Source: CAYOEZ01 sp964402955 (GTDB lineage Bacteria > Chloroflexota > DTOL01 > DAOUCN01). From it: 5,950 nt of DNA. A model generated the notes under the pieces. The model saw nothing but the letters and a program-made list of their open reading frames with translations. It made no database searches and was not told the origin of the DNA. The stretch's first letter is position 1. Each line of letters opens with the position of its first letter. The position numbers and the translations under genes were made by a program. Location: NCBI GenBank assembly GCA_964402955.1, contig CAYOEZ010000270.1:1-5950 (forward strand), written 5' to 3'. Positions 1-5,849 of this stretch are shown here, in pieces.

Positions 1-7
1 ACGTTGA

Positions 8-22
8 CACGCACGAACCTCC
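8..22 (-). promoter_or_regulatory. Candidate RBS and GTG start of the next minus-strand gene, cut by the window edge
   Basis: The minus strand carries GGAGG (plus 18-22), followed 7 nt later by GTG (plus 8-10). An alternative GTG at 12-14 has only 3 nt spacing. A good sigma70-like promoter lies just upstream (40-68), so a gene probably begins here and runs out of the window to the left. Only about three codons would be inside the window, so its product cannot be guessed. A start codon beyond the edge would be more than 17 nt from the GGAGG, which is why the GTG is preferred. Confidence 0.35.
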
Positions 23-39
23 TATTGTCAGTGCCGCGC

Positions 40-68
40 ATTATAGCAGGTATGGCGGGTGTTCGCAA
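40..68 (-). promoter_or_regulatory. Sigma70-like promoter for a gene beyond the left edge
   Basis: Read on the minus strand, a perfect -10 box TATAAT (plus 40-45) is preceded, across a 17-nt spacer, by TTGCGA (plus 63-68), which matches the -35 consensus at four of six bases. Transcription would start near 33 and reach the GGAGG at 18-22 after a very short leader. The site lies about 160 nt beyond the stop of the response-regulator gene, so the next gene may be transcribed separately from the methyltransferase operon. Confidence 0.5.
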
Positions 69-78
69 GTGCTAGCAC
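69..78. repeat. Perfect 10-bp palindrome GTGCTAGCAC abutting a -35 box
   Basis: GTGCTAGCAC is identical to its reverse complement and lies directly next to the -35 hexamer of the minus-strand promoter at 40-68. A symmetric site in that place could bind a dimeric regulator, but a 10-bp palindrome can also arise by chance. The sequence shows only the symmetry; operator function is inferred. Confidence 0.3.
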
Positions 79-100
79 AGCGTTCAAAGGTGTGCGTCCA

Positions 101-110
101 CTCGATCGAG
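101..110. repeat. Perfect 10-bp palindrome CTCGATCGAG
   Basis: This is a second exactly self-complementary 10-mer, centred 32 bp from the palindrome at 69-78, in the gap between the response-regulator gene and the putative downstream promoter. Its sequence differs from the other, so the two are not copies of one operator. No function is assigned. Confidence 0.25.
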
Positions 111-123
111 CCGGTTCCGTCCA

Positions 124-152
124 GAGATGCAGGCTGAGCCAGGTTGCATCTC
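124..152. repeat. Inverted repeat able to form a hairpin, possible operon-end structure
   Basis: The arms GAGATGCA (124-131) and TGCATCTC (145-152) are perfectly complementary over 8 bp around a 13-nt loop. The loop holds a smaller GGCT/AGCC pairing. It lies about 75 nt beyond the stop codon of the last operon gene, where a transcript end or RNA-stabilising hairpin would be expected. Neither strand has a run of T after the stem, so it is not a canonical intrinsic terminator; factor-dependent ending or 3'-end protection is possible. Confidence 0.35.
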
Positions 153-226
153 CCTCCATCGGTGTGAAAAGGCCCTTGATTCTCGCTCATTAGGATAACC
201 ACATCAGAGGGACTGCGCAGGACGCC

Positions 227-1402
227 TTACGGGTTAAGGTCGGGACGTAGCCTTGCCAGTATGCCAGTGGTGTCCAAATCAGGAACACCCAAGCGTGAGT
301 AATGGCGAACGAATCGACTGAGTAGCGCCTCTGCATAAGGGCTGTCCAGAGACGCCACTGGCTCAAGCTTGCCGAATTGCTCCTTGTTTGGCGCGACCAA
401 GTGTTGGAAATCCACGACCAGGCTTGGCAGATTGAGAGCCCCCGGAAGGAAATAATGGCGTTCTGCCTGTCCTGGTCGCCTGTTGTTTGAGAGGAGTAAT
501 CTCATCCGCTCCTCAACGGCTTGCTTCTGTCTGTGCGACTGGGATTCCCTGGTGAACCATTCCTTGTACTCAGCCTGGTCTTCAAGCAGTTCGCAACGTG
601 CCAGTAGCACCCACTCGGCCTTCACTTTCTCCCCGTGCGGTACAAGGTCGCATGAGGGTGTAAGCAGTACCCAATAGCCATCATCGGCATTGATCTTCCC
701 CATGTATATGTCACCGGCCAGAGGGTTTTTCTCAACGGGCGGCATAATGTAGTACTTTACCGGATGTACTTTGTCCTGTGTGGCGGCGCTTGCCTTAGTA
801 CCCCCTAATCCTTCGATGAGCTGTGCGATCCCACCACCAGACAGAGAAAGGGCGTATCGGCGTGCCAAGAGGTAGGCAAGAGATGCAGCGTCGTAATGGT
901 CGCTGAGCTTGTCCCATTTCTGGGCCACAAAGCTCCACATGTAATCGCGCTGTACGGACTGAACGTGACGGAGCAGAGCGCGGTTCACCGTGGGGATACG
1001 AGTGGCAAAGACGCTCCGAACTGCCTCGAACAGGGCTTGCGGTTTCGGACCCTTCTCCACCACTCGAATCACGTGGCTTTCTAGATGCCGTACCAAGTTG
1101 GGCAACCCTGTGTAGAAGACAACAGGAACGAAACACTTTTTCTGGATGGCTTCTAGAGTCTGGACACCGTCTTCCACCGGAGGCTGTGTGTTGTAGGATC
1201 CCAATCTTACATCCAGAATCAGCAGATCGAACCGACGTGATTCCAGCAGTCTGAGGGTTTGGCCGAAATCGGACTCCGTCATGACTTGAGGGTACCGCTC
1301 GTCCGCTGATATGTGTTCTGCCTCCAGGAAGTCCTTCACCTGTTGGCAGATCTCCGGGTCGTCGTCCACGACCAGTATCTGCCAGTTCACATCGTCTGTC
1401 AT
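227..1402 (-). CDS. Response regulator: receiver domain plus uncharacterised C-terminal domain
   Basis: This 391-residue cytoplasmic protein opens with a CheY-like receiver domain (about residues 8-132). The acidic pocket is VVDDDP (Asp13-15), the likely phospho-acceptor is Asp64 in LLILDVRLG, and the conserved switch residues are Thr98 (FYTG) and Lys117 (VVEKG). The loop after Asp64 is longer than usual before the conserved glycine (EDG, 77-79). The rest (about 140-391) contains no helix-turn-helix, AAA+, GGDEF, EAL or HD signature that I can see, so it is probably not an ordinary transcription factor. Its notable motifs are LLTPSCDL (246-253), HYFLPG (316-321), VVDFQHL (329-335) and RFVRHYSRLG (363-372). 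It starts 1 nt after the kinase stop codon, with AGGAG at plus 1411-1415, 8 nt upstream, inside the kinase's last codons. It is almost certainly the kinase's partner; the C-terminal domain is presumably the output, function unknown. Confidence 0.9.
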   Translation of the reverse strand: MTDDVNWQILVVDDDPEICQQVKDFLEAEHISADERYPQVMTESDFGQTLRLLESRRFDLLILDVRLGSYNTQPPVEDGVQTLEAIQKKCFVPVVFYTGLPNLVRHLESHVIRVVEKGPKPQALFEAVRSVFATRIPTVNRALLRHVQSVQRDYMWSFVAQKWDKLSDHYDAASLAYLLARRYALSLSGGGIAQLIEGLGGTKASAATQDKVHPVKYYIMPPVEKNPLAGDIYMGKINADDGYWVLLTPSCDLVPHGEKVKAEWVLLARCELLEDQAEYKEWFTRESQSHRQKQAVEERMRLLLSNNRRPGQAERHYFLPGALNLPSLVVDFQHLVAPNKEQFGKLEPVASLDSPYAEALLSRFVRHYSRLGVPDLDTTGILARLRPDLNP

Positions 1403-1403
1403 G

Positions 1404-3587
1404 CTATACTCTCCTGCGTAGCACGATGCGGAAAGTTGCCCCAGGAAGAGGCCCGCTGTCCAGCAGTTCGAGGTCTCCGGAGTAGTATTCGGCTACAATC
1501 TCCCCGGCGATCGCTAATCCCAGCCCGATGCCATCCGGTTTCGTTGAGAAGTATGGTTCAAAGATGCGGTCACGAAACTCCGGTTGCACACCTGGGCCAC
1601 TATCACTGAAGGTAACCTCGACTGCGTCAGACTCACTTTGTCGTCGACTCACGGACACCTGGATCTTTCTGTTCTCGGGTGACACGCTCCGCAGCCAGTA
1701 TAGACTATTCTGCAGAAGATTGATGATCACCTGTTGTATCTCTGACTGGTCTACGGTCACAGGAGTGCTGGTACCGGGCAGGGCCACCTTGGCTTTGACT
1801 TCGTTCACCTCTGTTTGCAGCACAGAGAAAGCGTCGGCGATAACCTGCTCCAAGCGTGTCTGTACTGGTCTCCCTCGTTTCCGTCCGCCGAAGGGCTCGA
1901 TCTTTCGGAACAAAGTTGCCAGAACATCCGCCTGGCCGCTAATAAAGCTGAACCGCTGCCGCAGTCGCTGAGCGAGACTACTGCTCTCTGTTTTTGCACG
2001 GTCAATGTCGCGTAGCCCAAGTTGGGCTTCATTGCCGATCTTGGTCAGCGGCAGACGACCGTCATGGAGGATTGTGTCCACCAGTTGTCCGAGCGTTGCC
2101 AGCCTCCTGTATCGTGCCAGTACTTCCTGGACCTGCTCGACCCTGTTCCCCAAATCTGCATCTGTCTGTTGAACGAGCACCAATAGCTCGGCATCTTGTG
2201 GATACCGTTTGCTGATGGTATTGGCCAGAGCGGCAAGATCGAAGCCTGTGAACACGCCTCCGCGTTGCGGCTTTTCTGCATGGCGTCGAAGAGCGTGTCG
2301 CCGCGTTTCCAACTCATTCAACATGCACAGTATCTGACGGCGCAGGTCATCCAAAGCCTGCCCCACCATCAGACCTTCTCGATTACTTTGATCGCGCAGA
2401 AGTGGATTCTGATTGGCTGAGACGAAGACATGGCCCACAATCTGGTTATTGGACAATCGACGTGTAGGGTCCTGCACACGACGGATATCTAGTCGTAGCC
2501 AATCATTGTGGCGGTCGCCATATGGAAGTACCCTGAACCCGTCCCTATATATGCTGATGCCTGCTGCCTGGTTGAGATCACCGCGCACATCTCGCGTGGT
2601 GGAGCCGTATTCGTGCGCCACTTGATTCATTGAAGCCGCGTCCCGATCCCAGACACGCAACTCGATGCGGAACGGTCCGCATAGCGGTTGACGATTACCG
2701 GGGAGAATGCAGCGCCCATCTACCACCTTCTCTGCCGTCTCCCCGCGCAGTTTTGTCGTCAGAGTATAGCGGCCCGATTCATCCACCTGACCACTCAAGG
2801 TGTAGTGGGGGCTTTCCAGCACCTCCGGAGGATCAACCAAACCAGAAAGATTGTTGAACTCTGCAGGAAGCTGCAGCATAACCTGAAATACATCCCTTTC
2901 GGGGGCATGATCTCGATTCCAGTAAGGCGAAATCAGTCTCGACAGTTCAGCTCGCAGATCCAGTAACTGCTCGCCACCCCAGGTTTTTCGCAAGCCATCC
3001 ATGCGTAGGATAGTGCCGTGCGTGACTTCTCGTGCTTCTGGTGCAACGTCAGCTTCCCAAAGTGCCTCGATACCTCCACTTGGGCAGATGTCGGCTGGCT
3101 CGATCTGCTCCCATGAGATAGCAACCTGATCCAGGTATTTGCTTTCGTCGTCAAACTGCAGCCAGTCGAAGAGGACTCGCACCTCGTACGGTGCATCAGG
3201 ACGCCGGGTCACCACTTCGAGTTTGTCTGCCAGTCGCGATGCCGCAAACCGCCCGATACCTTTCTCTCCGAGCACACGACGTCTGTGTTCCTCACTGTAA
3301 GTCTGGCGCTTCCTGAACAGAGTGGCTGGTTCCATCCAGGTCGTCTGGATCGTTTCCAGAGACATGCCGTGTCCATTGTCAATGACCTCGATTCGGCCCT
3401 GCCCAACCTCCAATGGCTCCGTGAAACGTACCACGACTCGCGTTGCATCTGCATCATAGGAGTTCTTCACTAACTCGACCAGTGCCACTACTTCGCTACT
3501 GATCAGTTCGTCACCAAAGGTACGAAGTATTCGTGCCTTTGGTCGAAGTCGGCTTGTACCTGAAGACAAGGGAGTCTGCTCAGACAT
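1404..3587 (-). CDS. Dual-GHKL protein: MORC/MutL-like ATPase fused to a histidine kinase
   Basis: This 727-residue protein has two ATP-binding modules. The N-terminal one is of the HATPase_c_3/MORC-MutL-Hsp90 type: ELVKNSYDADA (Glu38, Asn42), DNGHGM (70-75) and the lid GEKGIGRFA (107-115). Residues about 230-430 look like the S5-fold transducer region of such ATPases, with IYRDGFRVLPYG (346-357), RLSNNQ (377-382) and DQSNREGL (399-406). Helical, probably coiled-coil stretches (about 410-445 and 475-500) lead to a histidine-kinase core: H-box LHDGRLPLTKI with candidate phospho-histidine His508, N-box IINLLQNS (621-628), G1 DSGPGV (662-667), F-box FEPYF (676-680) and G2 DGIGLGLAI (685-693). 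I see no membrane segment or signal peptide, so it should sense a cytoplasmic cue, possibly DNA. The only in-frame ATG sits 28 nt after the glycosylase stop; GGAGG is 13 nt upstream (plus 3601-3605), rather far, and a weaker AAGAG lies nearer. The receiver protein follows after 1 nt. Confidence 0.92.
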   Translation of the reverse strand: MSEQTPLSSGTSRLRPKARILRTFGDELISSEVVALVELVKNSYDADATRVVVRFTEPLEVGQGRIEVIDNGHGMSLETIQTTWMEPATLFRKRQTYSEEHRRRVLGEKGIGRFAASRLADKLEVVTRRPDAPYEVRVLFDWLQFDDESKYLDQVAISWEQIEPADICPSGGIEALWEADVAPEAREVTHGTILRMDGLRKTWGGEQLLDLRAELSRLISPYWNRDHAPERDVFQVMLQLPAEFNNLSGLVDPPEVLESPHYTLSGQVDESGRYTLTTKLRGETAEKVVDGRCILPGNRQPLCGPFRIELRVWDRDAASMNQVAHEYGSTTRDVRGDLNQAAGISIYRDGFRVLPYGDRHNDWLRLDIRRVQDPTRRLSNNQIVGHVFVSANQNPLLRDQSNREGLMVGQALDDLRRQILCMLNELETRRHALRRHAEKPQRGGVFTGFDLAALANTISKRYPQDAELLVLVQQTDADLGNRVEQVQEVLARYRRLATLGQLVDTILHDGRLPLTKIGNEAQLGLRDIDRAKTESSSLAQRLRQRFSFISGQADVLATLFRKIEPFGGRKRGRPVQTRLEQVIADAFSVLQTEVNEVKAKVALPGTSTPVTVDQSEIQQVIINLLQNSLYWLRSVSPENRKIQVSVSRRQSESDAVEVTFSDSGPGVQPEFRDRIFEPYFSTKPDGIGLGLAIAGEIVAEYYSGDLELLDSGPLPGATFRIVLRRRV

Positions 3588-3615
3588 TTCTCTTCTGCGT
3601 CCTCCAGCTCATGTA

Positions 3616-4299
3616 TCAACAGACATGAGTGTCCCTGCAAAACGAACAGTGTACATTCACTGGGCATAAGTGACATGCTGGTGGTCGTTTCTTGGTGCAA
3701 ATCTGATCTGCCAGGTCTAGAAGAGCGAAGCTATACATCCGCGGATCCTGTCTCTCTACAAGTGCTGCGATAAGCCTACGAAACTTGCTATTCCGGCGCG
3801 ACGAGTCTTTTGTCGTCAATCCGAACAGCCTGCCAGTGACCCGTACTGTGTTTGTATCAACTAACGGTTCGGCGAGATTCCAGGCAAAACATCGGACTGC
3901 TCCTGCGATGTATTCACTCACACCCGGAAGAGAAAGGAGTTCGTCCCGGTCTCTAGGCACTTGCCCCTTGAAGCGGAACACCAAGTCGGCTCCCATATCT
4001 TGAATCAGGTCAATCCGCCAGCGCAGGCCAAGAGAGTGTAGTACTCGGTGGAGGTCTTCGCGCGGAGCGTTGCTTAGTTCCGCTATTGTAGGAAAACGCT
4101 CGATGAAGGTTTGGTACACGGGTACCACTTGCGGCGCTTGAGTGCGGTGCAGCATCACCTCGGCCATCAGGATGTGGTATGGATTCTCTGTCAACCTCCA
4201 AGGAAGCGACCGGAAGTGCTCGCTGCCCCACGTGAGCAGGGACGAGCGAAAAGCCACCACATCAAGTGAACGTGCAGCCTCATGAATAAGCTCAGCCAT
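3616..4299 (-). CDS. HhH-GPD DNA glycosylase, probably T:G mismatch (Mig/TDG-like), MutY/EndoIII superfamily
   Basis: This 227-residue base-excision repair enzyme should remove a mispaired base and start repair. It has the superfamily hallmarks in order: LPWRLTENPY (32-41) with AEVMLHRT (46-53), the hairpin and helix LPGVSEYIAGAV (124-135), catalytic Asp148 in LVDTNTVRV, and a C-terminal 4Fe-4S cysteine set (201, 209, 212, 218). Tyr130 stands where EndoIII has its catalytic lysine; as I recall it, the archaeal T:G glycosylase Mig.MthI has Tyr there, and many neighbouring residues agree. It lacks the C-terminal NUDIX-like domain that E. coli MutY uses to read 8-oxoG, and Mig.MthI is also short and encoded beside a C5 methyltransferase. 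Together these favour removal of T from T:G after 5-methylcytosine deamination. Oddities are a CX7C first spacing (usually CX6C) and Ser128 for the second hairpin glycine. An upstream in-frame ATG (to 4350) would overlap the methyltransferase; the ATG at 4299 is chosen because CGGAG lies 7 nt before it. Confidence 0.88.
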   Translation of the reverse strand: MAELIHEAARSLDVVAFRSSLLTWGSEHFRSLPWRLTENPYHILMAEVMLHRTQAPQVVPVYQTFIERFPTIAELSNAPREDLHRVLHSLGLRWRIDLIQDMGADLVFRFKGQVPRDRDELLSLPGVSEYIAGAVRCFAWNLAEPLVDTNTVRVTGRLFGLTTKDSSRRNSKFRRLIAALVERQDPRMYSFALLDLADQICTKKRPPACHLCPVNVHCSFCRDTHVC

Positions 4300-4303
4300 G
4301 CTG

Positions 4304-5551
4304 CTACTCCGTAGGCGGTAGCTCTGCCGCGATGGCTGTATCTTTGGCACTTAGGTCTGGCGTGCCGATTCGCTCCTGTTCGTGGTCTGTGATAGCCTTC
4401 TGAACATCCGGCAGAATGGCGCTCGCCACGGCCTTCGCCAACAGAGGAGGAACTGCATTCCCCACTTGGTGGAATTGATTCGTGAAGGCGCCAACGAAGC
4501 GAAATGTGTCTGGAAAACTCTGCAGGCGAGCCGCTTCACGCACAGATATGGTCCGGGGAGGCTCAGGCTCACCGACACGACTGGGATAAATATGGCGATA
4601 GGTATCCTTCCCTATGTGAGCTTCAACTGTCCATGAGGGCTTACCGCGTTCAAGCTTGCGATAGCGGTCCCTAAACCATTCATTTCGCTTTTCGGGGTGT
4701 TGCTTGCTGTCGTAGCGACGCAGCGCATCGGGTAGATTGATGTACTTCTCTCCCTCTTGCAGCAAGACAAAGGCCCGGATGTCGTCATCATTATGCCAGC
4801 GCGTCTGATGGTTATAGAGGATCCCATCACTTCCTTCCCTCATGCGCCGTTGGTATTCATTAGGCCCCTGTCGACTGATGTACGGCATCTCGTCTTCGCG
4901 ATGTTTGGTCCCAACGATTGGGAGGTCACTGATAGCTTCCCACACGGTCACATGTTTCGTTGGCTCATAAGTCGGCTTTGGCCAGGTGATCGGTATCCCC
5001 ACACGGTTGGCTATGACGAAGAGGCGTTGCCGCCTCTGAGGCACACCATAGTCTGCTGCCAGCAGTGCTCTGGAATCGACGGTGCTGTACCCTAACGACC
5101 GGAGTTCCGAAATCAGGAGATCAAGCACCCACGTTCCGTTTTCCCGGTAGTGCTTCATATCGGGAACGTTTTCGATGACGACATATAGTGGTCTCAGGCG
5201 TGCAACGAAACGAAGATAATCGCGGAATAGGCTGTTGCGTGGGTCGTCAATGTAGTTGGGATCGTTCTTCACCTGCCGGAGCTTGCCTCGCCCCACACGG
5301 CTGAACCCCTGACAAGGTGGTCCTCCGATAACAACATCGACCTCATCAAGTCCGTGTTCGTGAACGAACTCCAAGGGATCAGTAATTGTTTGTATATCTA
5401 CCTCGACACCATTGCCGAAATTGTGCGCGTAAGTGCCACATGCAGTCGCATCGTGGTCTATTCCAAGTCTAATATCATAGCCGGCCATCTGGAAGCCGAG
5501 GCTTAGCCCGCCGGCCCCGCAGAACAGATCAAGAGTGACTGGCTGCCTCAT
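4304..5551 (-). CDS. dcm: DNA (cytosine-5) methyltransferase
   Basis: This 415-residue enzyme transfers a methyl group from S-adenosylmethionine to carbon 5 of cytosine in DNA. All major motifs are present in canonical order: I, DLFCGAGGLSLGF (8-20), binding AdoMet; IV, GGPPCQGFS (76-84), with catalytic Cys80; VI, ENV (127-129); VIII, QRRQR (172-176); IX, RTISVREAARLQSFP (333-347); X, HQVGNAVPPLLA (361-372). The region between VIII and IX (about 185-325) is the target-recognition domain; its target sequence cannot be read from the protein. The acidic, loosely ordered tail after 380 is not needed for the core. Start: motif I begins a few residues after the Met, and GAGG (plus 5560-5563) lies 8 nt before the ATG. 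It is the first gene of the operon, and no cognate restriction endonuclease lies beside it in the window. The symbol dcm is used in the broad family sense, not as orthology to the E. coli CCWGG enzyme. Confidence 0.96.
   Translation of the reverse strand: MRQPVTLDLFCGAGGLSLGFQMAGYDIRLGIDHDATACGTYAHNFGNGVEVDIQTITDPLEFVHEHGLDEVDVVIGGPPCQGFSRVGRGKLRQVKNDPNYIDDPRNSLFRDYLRFVARLRPLYVVIENVPDMKHYRENGTWVLDLLISELRSLGYSTVDSRALLAADYGVPQRRQRLFVIANRVGIPITWPKPTYEPTKHVTVWEAISDLPIVGTKHREDEMPYISRQGPNEYQRRMREGSDGILYNHQTRWHNDDDIRAFVLLQEGEKYINLPDALRRYDSKQHPEKRNEWFRDRYRKLERGKPSWTVEAHIGKDTYRHIYPSRVGEPEPPRTISVREAARLQSFPDTFRFVGAFTNQFHQVGNAVPPLLAKAVASAILPDVQKAITDHEQERIGTPDLSAKDTAIAAELPPTE
4307..4311 (-). promoter_or_regulatory. 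RBS of the glycosylase inside the methyltransferase stop region
   Basis: The minus strand reads CGGAG, then TAG (the methyltransferase stop, 4304-4306), then GCAGC and ATG. The 7-nt spacing from GGAG to the ATG at 4297-4299 is ideal and fixes the start at residue 18 of the longest reading frame. Because ribosomes ending the methyltransferase clear this site, translation of the two proteins is probably coupled. Confidence 0.7.
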
Positions 5552-5559
5552 TGTTCCTT

Positions 5560-5563
5560 CCTC
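5560..5563 (-). promoter_or_regulatory. RBS of the methyltransferase gene
   Basis: The minus strand reads GAGGAAGGAACA and then ATG. Two purine-rich blocks (GAGG with 8 nt spacing, AAGG with 4 nt) can pair with the 16S rRNA 3' end, which supports the ATG at 5549-5551 as the start. Confidence 0.65.
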
Positions 5564-5639
5564 TACATGCTCACGCTAGTGGACGCCGCTCGATAGGTTC
5601 CTGGCCGACGCTCACAGTCTCATTGCACAAATCCCTGCG

Positions 5640-5661
5640 ACACGTCTAGTATACAGCGTGT
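5640..5661. promoter_or_regulatory. Short dyad spanning the operon's -10 box, possible operator
   Basis: ACACG (5640-5644) and CGTGT (5657-5661) form a 5-bp inverted repeat separated by 12 nt, and the candidate -10 box of the operon lies between the arms. A repressor bound there would block RNA polymerase, and methyltransferase genes are often feedback-controlled. The arms are short, so chance symmetry is a real alternative. Confidence 0.22.
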
Positions 5662-5676
5662 GACGGAAAACCGCAA
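5648..5676 (-). promoter_or_regulatory. Candidate sigma70-like promoter of the four-gene operon
   Basis: On the minus strand TTGCGG (plus 5671-5676) is followed after exactly 17 nt by TATACT (plus 5648-5653), one mismatch from the -10 consensus. Transcription would begin near 5641, giving a leader of about 90 nt before the methyltransferase ATG. The -35 box begins TTGCG like the one at the left edge (63-68). No other candidate of this quality was seen between 5552 and 5700 on this strand. Confidence 0.5.
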
Positions 5677-5734
5677 CGCTACACGTGAGGCTGTTCCATG
5701 GCCTGTGCAACGGTCAGTGACGGGCACAACGACA

Positions 5735-5765
5735 TGTAGGGTCAGGTCTCAGAGCTGACCCTACA
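5735..5765. repeat. Perfect 11-bp inverted repeat, REP/IS200-like in appearance
   Basis: TGTAGGGTCAG (5735-5745) and CTGACCCTACA (5755-5765) are exact reverse complements around a 9-nt loop. There is no T-run after either arm, so a simple intrinsic terminator is unlikely. The GGGTCAGGTCTCA text resembles sequences I associate with the ends of IS200-like or REP-associated Y1 transposase elements; that link is from memory and uncertain. No transposase gene is present in the window, so this may be a lone repeat or an element remnant marking the border of the cassette. Confidence 0.5.
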
Positions 5766-5849
5766 CTCAGATGGGCGACCTGAAATGAACAGTGGCGAAG
5801 TCGATTGGCGGCGTCCGCTCAACCGGTCAGGTCCGCGTGCCGGAGCATG

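Noticed and set aside
101..118. CTCGAT and GGTTCC near the left edge, also found at 5589-5601, as possible attachment-site copies
   Set aside because: The two blocks are separated differently (6 nt against 1 nt) and the flanking bases do not match, so this is not a convincing direct repeat.
124..152. Hairpin as a canonical intrinsic terminator
   Set aside because: The stem is good, but no T-run follows on either strand, so it is listed only as an inverted repeat.
795..1136. A 113-residue minus-strand reading frame inside the receiver gene
   Set aside because: It is in another frame of a gene with clear receiver motifs and has a low-complexity, arginine/serine-rich translation typical of shadow frames.
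4300..4350. A longer glycosylase starting at 4350 with 17 extra residues
   Set aside because: It would overlap the methyltransferase gene, and the extension lies before the conserved fold. The ATG at 4299 has CGGAG at 7 nt spacing.
4757..5095. A 112-residue plus-strand reading frame opposite the methyltransferase
   Set aside because: It is antisense to well-conserved methyltransferase motifs, and its product shows no recognisable domain.
5623..5652. A plus-strand promoter TTGCAC, 18 nt, TAGTAT
   Set aside because: The boxes are weaker than the minus-strand pair at the same place, and no plus-strand gene follows.
5698..5739. A 13-codon plus-strand frame (MACATVSDGHNDM) with GAGG upstream
   Set aside because: It is far too short, has no similarity that I recognise, and runs into the inverted repeat.
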